Positions 11,088 to 21,642 are shown, counted from the stretch's first letter. The stretch is 64,000 bases of DNA from Typhlomys cinereus (GCA_023101885.1 JALPQD010000005.1:1065520-1129519), one strand, 5' to 3'. Notes: generated from the letters alone by a model not told the origin. Program-made: numbers and translations.

Positions 11088-11179
11088 ACAGAATTGTTTT
11101 TTAACAGCGTCAGAAGGCGGAGATCGAGCTCTGCAGAGCACGCTGGCTGTTACTAGTGAGTGGTGGATTTAATTAGAGA

Positions 11180-11340
11180 GCTGCCTCGTCAGAATAAAGT
11201 GGAAGAGCAACCTAGGGTGATACCTGATAGCATCCTTGGATCTCTGAATGCACATGAACACACATGCGTGTATATCCCCACACACACACACACATACACA
11301 TGACGCACAAACATGCATATACAAATATGCAGTCATTGAA
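11180..11340 (+). repeat. CA-tailed SINE 3' fragment (probable)
   Basis: GGTGATACCTGATAGCATCC TTGG-like sequence followed by GCACATGAACACACATGC and a CA repeat resembles the end of subfamily C elements (compare 32930-33046). The head is missing. Confidence 0.35.
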
Positions 11341-12680
11341 AATGGAAAATTTAAAAATATATTCTTTGTTATTGCAGTCAAATTTTACAAGCTTCTGTAG
11401 CCGTGAATCAGTATCTGTAATACTGAGATCTGTTGGAAAAGGTAGATCGTGCCTGATTTCCTAGCGTGTCTTTGAAACACTTTTTTCCTTTAGTGCTATG
11501 AAGTTCGGATCTCCGATTTGGATGTTTGTAGGACTGTGCACACAACCGTGTGTGCTTATGTGTATATCATGTGCTGGAGGAGGATTGGATCCAGCGTAGT
11601 GAGTGATATAGTCTAATCATCCACAGTGTTGGCTTGGTTGTTTCGTTGTTTTTTTGGGAAATAGTCTTAAACGTTAAGTTTGGTTCCCCCTGCCTGTCTT
11701 CAAGCTCATCCGTGGGCCGGTGCCCGTGGATCTTGTTTACTGTCTTGTGCCAGGGTCTTCTCACGGCCGCCTTTGTCCTTCTGTCTGATACCTCTTCTAA
11801 CTCACCCATATCTTTGTGGGGGTACCCTGGACCCCCCACTAGACTAGTGCTGAGCAAACACTAGAATCATTAGTAGTTTTTCTGGCATGCAATTTCCCAT
11901 CCTGCGCCTTGGTATTTATTGTTTTTCCTGTCAAAATTGTGTTTTCTACTCTGTGCCTCCTCCCTTTTTCCTGACTTAGAAGTCACCTTGCAGAAGTTCT
12001 TTTAAGGCTGCATGTCCACTGGGGTCTGAGTGTACCAGTCTGCTCCAGGTCAGAGCAGTTTCCTCCCTGAGTTAAAAAGACAACAGTTCTTTGACCCATC
12101 TCTGTCTCCATGGTACCTGGCTCCTGGCTGAATTCCTTGAATTCTGAGAACGTTCAACAAAAGTTTCTGCAGTGGTGGTGGCGAGTGGGTCCTCCCCGTC
12201 CTCTGCGTCCTCAAAGGCAGAGAGAAGTTCCCTCCTTCATCAGCCCACCCTTTGCTCTCAACCCAGACACTGGGAGATGAAAGATTCTGTTACACTCATC
12301 TCATTAGCACAGGGAACTCATTTAAGCTCCGTGTGCCTCCAGCTCTCTCCTAGATTAGGCAGTAATGATCCCGAATCAATGGGTCATTGTGAGATGCAGT
12401 CCCAACCGAGAGCATCTATGGAAAAGCAGTTTGCAAACTGGAAAGTATTGCAAGCATGAGAGACGGGAGATGGTGCTTTTGATAGACCGGACACTGCTTT
12501 GGCCTTAGATTCCTCTGGTGGTCAGGCAGCTTAGCACCCGGGACCCAGGTCTTCACCTGTCAAGGGCACAGAAGCAGCCCAGAGCCCCGTTAGGTCAGGT
12601 GGAGTCCAGCAGCGTGCCTCCTCCCAAGTTGTCTACAGCCAGAGCTCCTGAAACGCTGGACCCTCACTGCCCATATCCTC
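11341..12680. other. Non-coding stretch, nothing recognised
   Basis: No exon or named repeat seen across about 1.3 kb between a SINE fragment and the PPA1 pseudogene. Open frames on either strand do not resemble any protein family. Confidence 0.35.
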
Positions 12681-13933
12681 TTTTTTTTTTTTTTTTTTCA
12701 GCAAAATAACTTTATTTCCTAACACACAGTAAACATATACACCCCCTGTGCTTTTCCTGCACAGCTATTCACAAAGGACTTCTACATCACAACCCGACAG
12801 CTAAGCGTGTGCTCAAAGTTGTCTCGACGACAGCGACTCTGGGTGGGCAACACTGAACCTAGGTGTGGGCACAGCAGCTCCGCGTCTTAATGTTTCTATG
12901 GCGTCCCCGCTCTGGAAAGCTCCTGCTTCTGCACCTCCTACTCCGCGCAGCAGGACGCGGCCACTTCAACTCCGACTCCAGGGAAAGTCAGTTTTTCTGG
13001 TGATGGAACCATTTATCCACATCTGTTGGAAGTGTGCAGGCAAATTCACATGGTGGTGGTAAAGCATCCACGATGGCCTTGGCAGCATCAGGGTCGCACT
13101 GGAAGGGGCTCTCGGACACTGTGGTGTTCATGCAACTGATTCCTTTGCCATCCGTTTTCTTCGTCACTAATGCTTTCCAATAGTCATGCGTACTTTTAAT
13201 AATGTCGACTGCGAAATCCTTGCCCTTAAATTCTGCGTTGAAAGCAAATTCATTTTCTGGCTTTCCATCCGGAACCTTGTACCTCCTAAACCAGTCGACA
13301 GTGGCCTCTAGGTAGCCAGGTTTCAGTCGCTCAACATCTTTAATATCATTGTAGTTGGCGGCATCGGGATCGTCCACGTTGATGGCAATGACCTTCCAGT
13401 CAGTCTCTCCCTCGTCGATCATGCCAGGATGCCCAGCACCTTCACCCTGATTATCTCCCCTCTGGCACACATCTTGCTTCCAATTTCACAAACGTCAATT
13501 GGGTCATTGTCACCACAACAGCCAGTGTGTTTGTCATTGTGCCCTGGGTCTTCCCATGTCTGAGGGATGGCACCGTAGTTCCAGATATAGCCTTTGTAAG
13601 GGAACAAATTCGCAACATAGCGGAGTTTCCCCTTCTTCACGTCTTGCTTGATTGGATTTAAGGGGTCCTTTGTAGCAATCTCCGTTTTTGCATTTGACCA
13701 GCGTGGAACCTCGACGACCATGTGGAACACATCCTTGTCTGCGTAAATCGGAATATCGTGAAATGGAGAGATGTATTGCCCCTTTTCATTTTTGAGGAAG
13801 ACTCGGTACTCGAGGGTGAAGGGCGCGGCGCGCTCCTCGCTGCTGAAGCCGCTCATGACGCCGCCTGAGTCACCGGTCCCTGGTCCACCGCAGAGCCGCC
13901 TCACGGCCACCTGTCCGCACGCGGTGCCTTCTC
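12681..13933 (-). pseudogene. PPA1: PPA1 processed pseudogene (inorganic pyrophosphatase 1)
   Basis: An intronless reverse-strand copy of the mRNA for soluble inorganic pyrophosphatase, the cytosolic enzyme that hydrolyses pyrophosphate to two phosphates. The ATG is at 13854-13856 and the stop (TGA) at 12988-12990. The two halves read as near-full-length protein of about 289 residues, ending in WFHHQKN. The first frame carries the family metal-binding motif [12 protein letters not shown] and [17 protein letters not shown]. It runs into a stop at 13419-13421, because one base is missing at the Leu-Ala/Met-Ile junction. The second frame resumes at MIDEGETDW and is open to the normal end. There is a 3' UTR with an AATAAA signal (reverse, 12711-12716) and a poly(A) tail (T-run 12681-12698). 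These are hallmarks of L1-mediated retroposition. With only one frame break the copy is young. It is unlikely to make active enzyme, because the active-site half is cut from the rest. Confidence 0.95.
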
Positions 13934-14230
13934 TTTTTTTTTTTTTTTTTTTTATTTGTCTGATAGGTTATTCTAACTTTTATTAATTTTCAATAAAACT
14001 TAACAATCATGTCTATATCTCTTGTCAATTTGATACTAACATATGTCATTTTTTTCACTTTTTAAAAAATCTTTATTATTTTTAATGTTATATACAGGAA
14101 TATAATGACTTTATAATATTTCCAATCCCTTGTCCCAAATCCCATCCCCCTACTTTTCCCCTTATACCCTTCATCCCCCTTGCCTGACTTCCTCCCATTT
14201 TCACATCTTTTCGGTTGCGCAATCCACTGT
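13934..14230 (-). mobile_element. Probable L1 3' UTR end, minus strand
   Basis: A T-run (13934-13953) is followed by AT-rich sequence with reversed AATAAA-like words. Then comes a C-rich block (CCCATCCCCCTACTTTTCCC, CTTCATCCCCCTTGCC), which on the minus strand is the G-rich polypurine tract usual in mammalian L1 3' UTRs just before the A-tail. No ORF2 coding is left. The family is not identified. Confidence 0.4.
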
Positions 14231-14579
14231 GTTTCACCCAATTTGCAATAACTTATGCCTGACCTGATCTATTCTCCAGCAAGTGGCTGCACCATCGAGG
14301 AAAGCATCCTCCTTTCCTTTCCCATCAACATTAGTCCTCCTCTGTCTCTCAGCAGATGTGGCGCCTTCTGAGGTCTTTCTGATGTTTTGGTGAGAGAGTG
14401 ACAAATCAGGTCCCATGAAATTCTCGTGTAAGCACACGCATCTGCCACGGAACCTTGTCTGTCACAACTGTGTCATGTCCAGGAGCTAATGCATGGCTCT
14501 GCACCCCACATCCTCTTCTTGAGGCACACTTTGTACTCCAGAGCCGGGGCCCTGCTCTTAGACTGAGAGGGATGGTGAG
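14231..14579. other. Non-coding stretch, nothing recognised
   Basis: No clear exon or repeat; it may be a further part of the L1-like element on the left. Confidence 0.3.
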
Positions 14580-14935
14580 AGGAAATGTCATGGTTTGAAG
14601 GTGAGCTGCGCCTACAGGCTCGTGGTTCGAATCCTTAGCTGAGTTAATGTCTGAGAAGGTCATAGCACCTTTGGGAGATGGAGCTTCGCTGGAGGAAGGT
14701 GCGAGGGGGCCAGGGGAGGGTGGGCCTTGAGACTGGCTTTGCTTCCTCCTTGCTGTCTCCCTTGGTGATGGCTGTGGTGACTAAACTGGCCTCCTGCGCC
14801 TGCCTCCAGCCTTCTGCCGTGCGAGTGCCGCCATGATGGACAGTAAGCCAGATCTGTCTCCCTTCTCTCTTAAGTCGTACGCGAGTCCTGCCTCGTAGGG
14901 CAGCAACAAAAGTAACTGCGACAGGAACTCAGCAG
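14580..14935 (+). repeat. MaLR-type LTR copy, plus strand
   Basis: Starts near TGTCATGGTTTGAAGGTGAG and follows the order of MaLR LTRs (THE1/MST/ORR1-like): GGAGGAAGGTGCGAGG, GGTGGGCCTTGAGACTGGC, CCGCCATGATGGACAGTAAG, CTCTCTTAAG and AGTAACTGCGACA at the end. It aligns by eye with 17530-17887. Confidence 0.55.
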
Positions 14936-14998
14936 CGAGTGGTACAGACCTCTGTGAGCTTCAGCCCCTGCTGCCAGAGCCGTGGGGTGCTGCGGCAT

Positions 14999-15248
14999 TT
15001 TTATTTATTCATTCTGTGTGTGTGTGTCAGAGGGCACATGTGCCCCTGTGGAGGACCAAGGGTAACTTGGGAATCACCCTGGATTGCTTCTACCTCCTTC
15101 TCTGGAGTTTCCCAGGCTCTGACCACCAGGGCCAGAAATGCAGGCCACCGCCATTTTACCTGATTTTTTTTGCATGACACCTGGGATCTGAACTCAGGAC
15201 TTTCTGCTTGGGAGGCAGTCTCATAACCCCTAAGCCATCTTTTCAGCA
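14999..15248 (-). repeat. B2-superfamily SINE, subfamily B, minus strand
   Basis: GT run and TCAGAGGGCACATGTGCCCC, then GGGAATCACCCTGGATTGCT, GGAGTTTCCCAGGCTCTGAC, GGGATCTGAACTCAGGAC and CTAAGCCATCTTTTCAGCAC, the reverse of the subfamily B order ending in the reversed head. Confidence 0.8.
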
Positions 15249-16754
15249 CTTTGATGCTTTTTATTATTTAGTGAAAGTATGCATTCCAGAAAAAGATCCA
15301 TGATCACAGTATGCACAACACATTTTATAATCTGAATACACGCTTGGAAACTGATCTCATATTCTTATAGGTACACAATGTTACATTGGTTGGTACACAT
15401 GTCGCATTGGTTGACTTCATCTTCCCGTCTGCTCTCGGGATGCATTTGGATAGTTTCCAGTTTGAGGCTATGACAAGTCATGCCGCTATAGACACACTCA
15501 TGCATGTGTCACGAAAACACGTGCTTCTCCCTAGTGTATAATTTAGCGCGTGGCGTGGTCATAGAGGTGTGTGAGTGTTGAGCTTCGGCACATAATGCGG
15601 AAAGTTTGCAGCTGAGGTTCTGAACGTCCTAAGTCCCACCAGGAGGGTTTGGGTTGTAGTTATTCTGCGTCCTCACCAGCACTTAGAACTCGAGTCTTTC
15701 GTCTTGGGAATTCTGGTGGGTGGAATGGAACCCCACAGCATTTAGCCCACAAAGCTTAAGTCTCTGAAACTCTCATGCATTTGTTTGCAACTACGTTCTG
15801 GTAAGAGCAGGGGATTCTGTCACAGATACATCTCTCGAGACAGTGTTCTGGTGTGGAAGAAAGGTGACAACTGAGAACTATTGTTGCTAAATTGCCTTCC
15901 CGTCCTTGCAAGGTAGAAGTGGGCTGAGGTGGACCCTCCCTCCCAGGGTGGATGAGAAGCTCAAACCGAACTGAAGAGAACAGGATTGGAAATTGATTAC
16001 TGCTAAGACAGGGTGACAGCAGTAGCAAGGGAGTTGTGCTTTAGCTGGGAATTAGCCAGAATGAGGTCAGCAGAAAGAAGACATGCTGAAGACACGCTGG
16101 GCACACAGCTGTCGGTGGGCGGCAGAGTAGATGGCGCGCTGGAGATCTCATTTGTACGTGAACCTTCGCCTCTGGTCCCCCTAAGGCGCTATTACGCTTG
16201 AGTAGGAAGCCGCGCTGTGTGAAAAGGGGCTCTGTGGCTGTTGTCTCTACTACAACCTCTCACGCTTTCTTCATCCACTGTTTTCTGTCCCAAATAGGAG
16301 GTGACTGCTAGCCACTTAAAACTGGGCCATCTATAAAATACCACCAGTTTAAAAAAAAAAAAAAAGAAACTCACAAATTTCCCCCATGAAGCCTTTTTCT
16401 ATTGTCTGTGGGCTGTAGGGTTTTTGTTCTTGCATATAGTCACAAGTTGCTTTGTGGCGGCAATTCAATGTCATAAAATGCCCCTCTGTCCGGTGCTGTA
16501 TTAGGCAGTCAATCCATGTTCTTGGAATTTTATGCTTATACTTTCAAGATGACGATGAGCGCCCCGTGCAGCCTTTCATTGGCTAAGCACCCATTAATGC
16601 GTCAGATATTAGATATACAGGATGAGAAAGGAAGATGTCCGCGGCCTCTGTCCTCATTGAATTGGTAACTTCGAGGGCCGCCAGGCAGGCAAAGTCAGTG
16701 GGATGGGGGCCGCAATGGGCAGAGCTGCAGCAGCCCGAGGGAGCATCAGCAGAG
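15249..16754. other. Non-coding stretch with an A-run
   Basis: No gene or named repeat recognised over about 1.5 kb. A run of A at 16351-16365 is the only simple repeat. Confidence 0.35.
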
Positions 16755-16818
16755 CTCAAGGGCCATCCTTGGCTACATAATGACTTTGAGGCCAGCCTGG
16801 GATGCACAGAAGAAACAC
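16755..16818 (+). repeat. B1 fragment
   Basis: Short 3' part of a B1: CTCAAGGGCCATCCTTGGCT, ACATAATGACTTTGAGGCCA and GCCTGGGATGCACAG. The promoter half is missing. Confidence 0.5.
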
Positions 16819-16865
16819 ACACAGCTATAGTTGTGAGAATTTCTCAAGTTTTAATATTTGCCTTG

Positions 16866-17529
16866 CGTTTTTTGTTTTTTTTTTTTTTTTGGTCATTTTT
16901 TAGTTGTTCAGGTGATTCGTTTAACATTGGAATCTGAGGACCTCTTAGTGGAATATTGTGTTTCAAGAAGTCAAGCCTTCCAGATTCACAAAGACATGTG
17001 TTCATGGATATGATTTCAGAAGTTATTCCTATCACTCGCTATTATCAATTCATGTGCTTTTTATGATTGTCTTTTGCTCTCTGATTGTCTAAGTAGTTTC
17101 AGAGCTGTCAGGCTGCCAAGGGGTACTGAACAGGGCCCACCCTTTCAAGAGTCTTGGCCCCAGGATGGCCTTCCCTGCTGTGGGTCACCTGCTCAGAGAG
17201 TGCTCTGAGAGCTCACTTGTCCTGACTTAGTCAATGGCATTGGCACAGATTATTTTGTGTCCTAGTTGGTCTTTGACCCTCTCTCATTCCATGCTTTGCA
17301 TGGTCTCTGCATACAAAGCCATAGCTACAGCTCCATTAATAAAACCCAGCTATGGATTCAAGACTCTACCTAAGTCCTAGACAGGCAGTATGGTTAACAT
17401 AAATAACCAACAAAGCTCGTACCAGAGCTTGCTAAGAGTTTGACAGCCATTAACTAATTAACCTTTCCAACCACCCTTAGATGTAGCCGTCTACTATAAA
17501 CCCAAGAGTAAAGTCTTGGACATTCATAC
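16866..17529. other. Non-coding stretch, nothing recognised
   Basis: A T-run at 16872-16890 begins this stretch. The rest shows no exon or repeat that I can name. Confidence 0.35.
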
Positions 17530-17887
17530 CTATTGTCATGGTTTGAAATGTGTCCCCCACAGTCTCATGTGCTTGGCAAGGTCATGGCACCTTGAGAGGT
17601 GGAGCCTTGCTGGAGGAAGGCAGTCACAAGGGGTGGGCCTCGAGGTGGATGAGTCCCACCCTACCTCCAGGAGAAGTTTGCCTTTGCAGCAAGTAGTCTG
17701 CAGCTCTCAGCTTCCAAGATGTCTGCGGTGACTTAGCCTCCTCCAGCTTTGGCCAGCCAGCCATGCCGCCTCTGCTGTGAGAGACTGTCCCTTCCCTCTG
17801 GAACCGTAAGCTGAATAAACCTCCCTTTCTCCCTTAACTTGGTTGACTTTGGGTTCTCTACAGCAATAGTAAGAGTAACCGTCACAC
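17530..17887 (+). repeat. MaLR-type LTR copy, plus strand
   Basis: TGTCATGGTTTGAAATGTGT at the start, then GGAGGCCTTGCTGGAGGAAGG-like sequence, GGGGTGGGCCTCGAGGTGG, CCATGCCGCCTCTGCTGTGA, AAGCTGAATAAACCTCCCTT (polyadenylation signal) and an end at GTAACCGTCACA. The TG...CA ends and internal AATAAA fit a solitary LTR. Copies at 14580, 37340 and part of 8255 are relatives. Confidence 0.6.
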
Positions 17888-18300
17888 CTGTAGAAAGGAC
17901 AGGTGGAATGTGCAATGATTCCAGAGCTGACGGGTGCACACAGCTTCGGGTGCATTTACACAAACAGAAGGTACCCCATCATCCTGCCCAGTCATTAGAT
18001 CTTAACCTTAATCAGCCCTCTGCAAATCCCTCTCTTCTCCTTTAGGTCCAAGAGTCGATGGAGATTTTTTGCAGGCTGCTGCTGTGTCTTACCTAGAATA
18101 CAGTCATTATTTCTTGTCTTTCTCTTGCACTAGGAGAAAAAGGCTAGAGAAGCAAATGACCTCTTTTGCATATAGACTCTTTTTTAGTGTGTTTTCTCTT
18201 ACAACCGTCCTGGACAGGTAGGACCTGTGTGAAAATGACCTGTTTGGAAGTAGGCATGGGTCCTCCTCTCTTACTGCCTTGGCGTTCCTCTCTGTAATAA

Positions 18301-18322
18301 TGCCTTTTGTTTTCTTCTTTAG
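18301..18322 (+). promoter_or_regulatory. LRRC8D: Splice acceptor of the LRRC8D coding exon
   Basis: A pyrimidine tract (TTTTGTTTTCTTCTTT) ends in AG at 18321-18322. The exon then begins GA followed by the ATG at 18325. LRRC8-family genes keep their coding sequence in one or few large 3' exons after non-coding 5' exons, so an acceptor just before the ATG is expected. Confidence 0.85.
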
Positions 18323-18324
18323 GA

Positions 18325-20883
18325 ATGTTTACCCTTGCGGAAGTTGCTTCACTTAATGACATACAGCCAACTTACCGAATCCTGAAGCCATGGTGGGACG
18401 TGTTCATGGATTACCTGGCCGTCGTTATGCTGATGGTAGCCATCTTTGCAGGAACCATGCAACTTACCAAAGATCAGGTGGTCTGTCTGCCAGTATTGCC
18501 ATCACCTGTCAACTCAAAAGCTCACACGCCACCGGGAAGCACCGATGTCACCACCGAAATCCCGAAGATGGAAACGGCCACTCCTCAAGACCAAAACGGG
18601 CAGATGACAAGCGGCATTGCCTCCGGCACATCCGTGACGCCTGGCATACCTCTCCAAGCAGATCCCACTGGTCCAAGTCAGGACGCCAGGAAAGAGCAGG
18701 GAGACCCAGCGGGCCGGAAAACCAACTTGGATTTTCAGCAGTACGTATTTATTAACCAGATGTGCTACCACCTGGCCCTGCCGTGGTATTCCAAGTATTT
18801 CCCCTACCTTGCTCTCATCCATACCATCATCCTCATGGTCAGTAGCAACTTTTGGTTCAAATATCCCAAGACGTGCTCCAAGGTGGAGCATTTCGTTTCC
18901 ATATTAGGCAAGTGCTTCGAGTCTCCTTGGACGACGAAAGCCTTGTCGGAGACGGCCTGCGAGGACTCGGAGGAAAACAAGCAGAGGCTCACAGGGGCTC
19001 AGACGCTCCCAAAGCACGTGTCCACCAGCAGCGACGAGGGGAGCCCCAGCGCCAGCACCCCGATGATCAACAAAACCGGCTTCAAGTTCTCCGCCGAGAA
19101 GCCCGTGATCGAGGTCCCCAGCATGACGATCCTGGATAAGAAAGATGGGGAGCAGGCGAAAGCCCTGTTCGAGAAAGTGAGGAAGTTCCGTGCCCACGTG
19201 GAAGACAGCGACTTGATCTACAAGCTCTACGTGGTCCAGACGGTGATCAAGACAGCCAAGTTCATCTTCATCCTCTGCTACACGGCCAACTTCGTCAACG
19301 CCATCAGCTTCGAGCACGTGTGCAAGCCGAAGGTGGAGCACCTGACGGGATACGAGGTGTTCGAGTGCACTCACAACATGGCCTACATGCTGAAGAAGCT
19401 CCTCATCAGCTACATCTCCATCATCTGTGTCTACGGCTTCATCTGCCTCTACACCCTCTTCTGGCTGTTCCGCATCCCGCTGAAGGAGTACTCTTTCGAG
19501 AAGGTTCGCGAGGAGAGCAGTTTCAGTGACATCCCCGACGTCAAGAACGACTTCGCCTTCCTCCTGCACATGGTGGACCAGTACGACCAGCTCTACTCCA
19601 AGCGCTTCGGCGTGTTCCTGTCGGAGGTCAGCGAGAACAAACTTCGGGAGATCAGTTTGAACCACGAGTGGACGTTCGAGAAGCTCCGGCAACACGTGTC
19701 GCGCAACGCCCAGGACAAGCAGGAGCTGCACCTGTTCATGCTGTCCGGCGTGCCCGACGCCGTCTTCGACCTCACCGACTTGGACGTGCTCAAACTGGAG
19801 CTGATTCCCGAAGCTAAAATTCCCGCCAAGATCTCTCAGATGACCAACCTCCAAGAGCTGCACCTTTGCCACTGCCCTGCCAAAGTGGAGCAGACTGCCT
19901 TCAGCTTTCTCCGCGATCACTTGAGGTGCCTGCACGTGAAGTTCACCGACGTGGCCGAGATCCCCGCCTGGGTGTATCTGCTCAAAAACCTGCGGGAGTT
20001 GTACTTGATAGGCAATTTGAACTCCGAAAACAATAAGATGATAGGACTCGAGTCTCTGCGAGAGCTGCGCCATCTCAAGATCCTCCACGTGAAGAGCAAC
20101 TTGACCAAAGTTCCCTCCAACATTACGGACGTGGCCCCGCACCTCACCAAGCTAGTCATTCACAATGACGGCACTAAACTTCTGGTACTGAACAGCCTTA
20201 AGAAAATGATGAACGTTGCTGAGCTGGAACTCCAGAACTGTGAGCTAGAGAGAATTCCACACGCCATCTTCAGTCTCTCTAATTTACAGGAGCTGGACCT
20301 GAAGTCCAATAACATCCGCACCATCGAAGAGATCATCAGCTTCCAGCATTTAAAGCGACTGACTTGTTTAAAACTGTGGCATAATAAGATCGTTACCATT
20401 CCCCCCTCCATCACCCACGTCAAAAACCTGGAGTCCCTTTACTTCTCCAACAACAAGCTCGAGTCCTTACCAGTGGCAGTATTTAGTTTACAGAAACTCA
20501 GATGCTTAGACGTCAGTTACAACAACATTTCCATGATCCCCATAGAAATCGGGCTGCTCCAGAACCTGCAGCATTTGCATATCACCGGGAACAAAGTGGA
20601 CATCCTTCCAAAACAGTTGTTTAAGTGCGTGAAGCTGAGGACTTTAAACGTGGGGCAGAACTGCATCACCTCCCTCCCGGACAAAATCAGTCAGTTGTCC
20701 CAGCTTACTCAGCTGGAGTTGAAGGGGAACTGCCTAGACCGCCTGCCAGCCCAGCTGGGCCAGTGTCGAATGCTCAAGAAGAGCGGGCTTGTTGTGGAAG
20801 ACCACCTTTTTGACACCCTGCCACTGGAAGTCAAAGAAGCATTGAATCAAGACATCAATGTCCCCTTTGCAAATGGGATTTAA
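18325..20883 (+). CDS. LRRC8D: LRRC8D, volume-regulated anion channel subunit D
   Basis: The complete coding sequence sits in one exon: 852 codons plus stop TAA at 20881-20883. LRRC8D is a plasma-membrane subunit of hexameric VRAC channels. It must pair with LRRC8A and widens selectivity to uncharged osmolytes (taurine) and drugs such as cisplatin and blasticidin (known for the family). Visible parts: cytosolic N-terminus MFTLAEVASLNDIQPTYRIL; TM1 about 26-47; long Pro/Thr-rich extracellular loop about 48-157 with Cys54 and Cys147; TM2 about 158-178; cytosolic loop with Ser-rich stretch 232-247; TM3 about 301-325; second outer loop with Cys333 and Cys348; TM4 about 358-383; linker; then about 15 leucine-rich repeats from about residue 487 to 835. 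It is six residues shorter than the 858-residue human protein, most simply by an indel in the variable loop. The ATG at 18325 is chosen because the frame upstream is intron. The central part has much higher third-position GC than both ends. Confidence 0.98.
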   Translation: MFTLAEVASLNDIQPTYRILKPWWDVFMDYLAVVMLMVAIFAGTMQLTKDQVVCLPVLPSPVNSKAHTPPGSTDVTTEIPKMETATPQDQNGQMTSGIASGTSVTPGIPLQADPTGPSQDARKEQGDPAGRKTNLDFQQYVFINQMCYHLALPWYSKYFPYLALIHTIILMVSSNFWFKYPKTCSKVEHFVSILGKCFESPWTTKALSETACEDSEENKQRLTGAQTLPKHVSTSSDEGSPSASTPMINKTGFKFSAEKPVIEVPSMTILDKKDGEQAKALFEKVRKFRAHVEDSDLIYKLYVVQTVIKTAKFIFILCYTANFVNAISFEHVCKPKVEHLTGYEVFECTHNMAYMLKKLLISYISIICVYGFICLYTLFWLFRIPLKEYSFEKVREESSFSDIPDVKNDFAFLLHMVDQYDQLYSKRFGVFLSEVSENKLREISLNHEWTFEKLRQHVSRNAQDKQELHLFMLSGVPDAVFDLTDLDVLKLELIPEAKIPAKISQMTNLQELHLCHCPAKVEQTAFSFLRDHLRCLHVKFTDVAEIPAWVYLLKNLRELYLIGNLNSENNKMIGLESLRELRHLKILHVKSNLTKVPSNITDVAPHLTKLVIHNDGTKLLVLNSLKKMMNVAELELQNCELERIPHAIFSLSNLQELDLKSNNIRTIEEIISFQHLKRLTCLKLWHNKIVTIPPSITHVKNLESLYFSNNKLESLPVAVFSLQKLRCLDVSYNNISMIPIEIGLLQNLQHLHITGNKVDILPKQLFKCVKLRTLNVGQNCITSLPDKISQLSQLTQLELKGNCLDRLPAQLGQCRMLKKSGLVVEDHLFDTLPLEVKEALNQDINVPFANGI

Positions 20884-21255
20884 ACACGTGCACGCGTCCA
20901 CATGCGGGACCAACTTCCTAGATTGCAATGCTCACGTACAAGTTATTGCAAGATAATGCATTTTAGGAGTAGATACATCTTTTCAAACAAAACACAGAGA
21001 GAGCGTAGAAGGCTGGTAGAAGACGTAATTGAATGTTCAATGTTTGTAGGGTTCTAAGTCATTCATTTCCGAATCTTTTCTATCTGGTTTTCCTTCCTTT
21101 TCTTTTCTTTTCTTCTTCTTCCTGAGGAAAGAGAAGGAGAAATTATAATCACTAATCTCGGTTCTTTTTAAATTGTAAGTTGATGCTGCCGCTGCTGAAT
21201 GTTTACAAATCGCTTGCCTGCTCAAGTAAATGATTAAATTGACTTTTTTCTTACT
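20884..21255 (+). other. LRRC8D: LRRC8D 3' UTR (probable extent)
   Basis: Begins right after the stop. It is AT-rich, with a CTTTTCTTTTC pyrimidine patch near 21100. The end is set about 17 bases past the ATTAAA signal at 21233. Longer forms are possible, since no cleavage site can be proved from sequence alone. Confidence 0.55.
21233..21238 (+). terminator. LRRC8D: Candidate polyadenylation signal ATTAAA
   Basis: ATTAAA lies 350 bases after the stop and is followed by T-rich and GTG-containing sequence (TTTTTTGAGGTGTCGTG at about 21265), a usual downstream element. No AATAAA occurs earlier on the plus strand after the stop. Confidence 0.55.
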
Positions 21256-21642
21256 CTACTACCTTTTTTGAGGTGTCGTGATTTATTTCACTTAGCCGGT
21301 GAACTAGAGCTTTGCCTCGGATCACTGGAGACAGGTCCGGCAAACACATATTTAGATTGGCTAAAATATCAGCTAACTTCTTCACTGTTTGCATTTAAAG
21401 TACCACACATGTAAGTGTGAGCTGCAGTGTCTTGACGGTGTGGCAGCTGAGAGTCCCACTGTAGGCTTCACAATCCTGAAAGTCTAGAAGGCAGCGAATG
21501 TGTAGATTGTCAGCTGTTCTTCCTTAAGAACATCTAGCACTAGTGGTTTTACTTCTACCAACTAGAGTTTGGGTCCTATGTGGTACCCGTGCCATAGGGT
21601 GGCTGATACACAGAAGGTGTGTTTCAAAAGTAAGTTTGGAGA
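21256..21642. other. Gene-flanking stretch, nothing recognised
   Basis: No repeat or exon recognised between the LRRC8D end and the first downstream SINE. It could hold extended 3' UTR. Confidence 0.35.

Noticed and set aside
12988..13910. Functional PPA1 gene on the minus strand
   Set aside because: Intronless, flanked by a poly(A) tail, and broken by a frameshift and stop at 13419-13421. The true PPA1 gene has many exons.
18307..18324. Extension of LRRC8D upstream to a TTG start (six extra residues)
   Set aside because: These bases are the pyrimidine tract and AG of the splice acceptor. The family N-terminus MFTLAEV begins at 18325.
18904..20142. 412-codon open frame antisense to LRRC8D
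   Set aside because: It is rich in Leu, Val, Glu and His as expected from reading GC3-rich codons backwards. It has no known domain and lies fully inside a conserved coding exon on the other strand.
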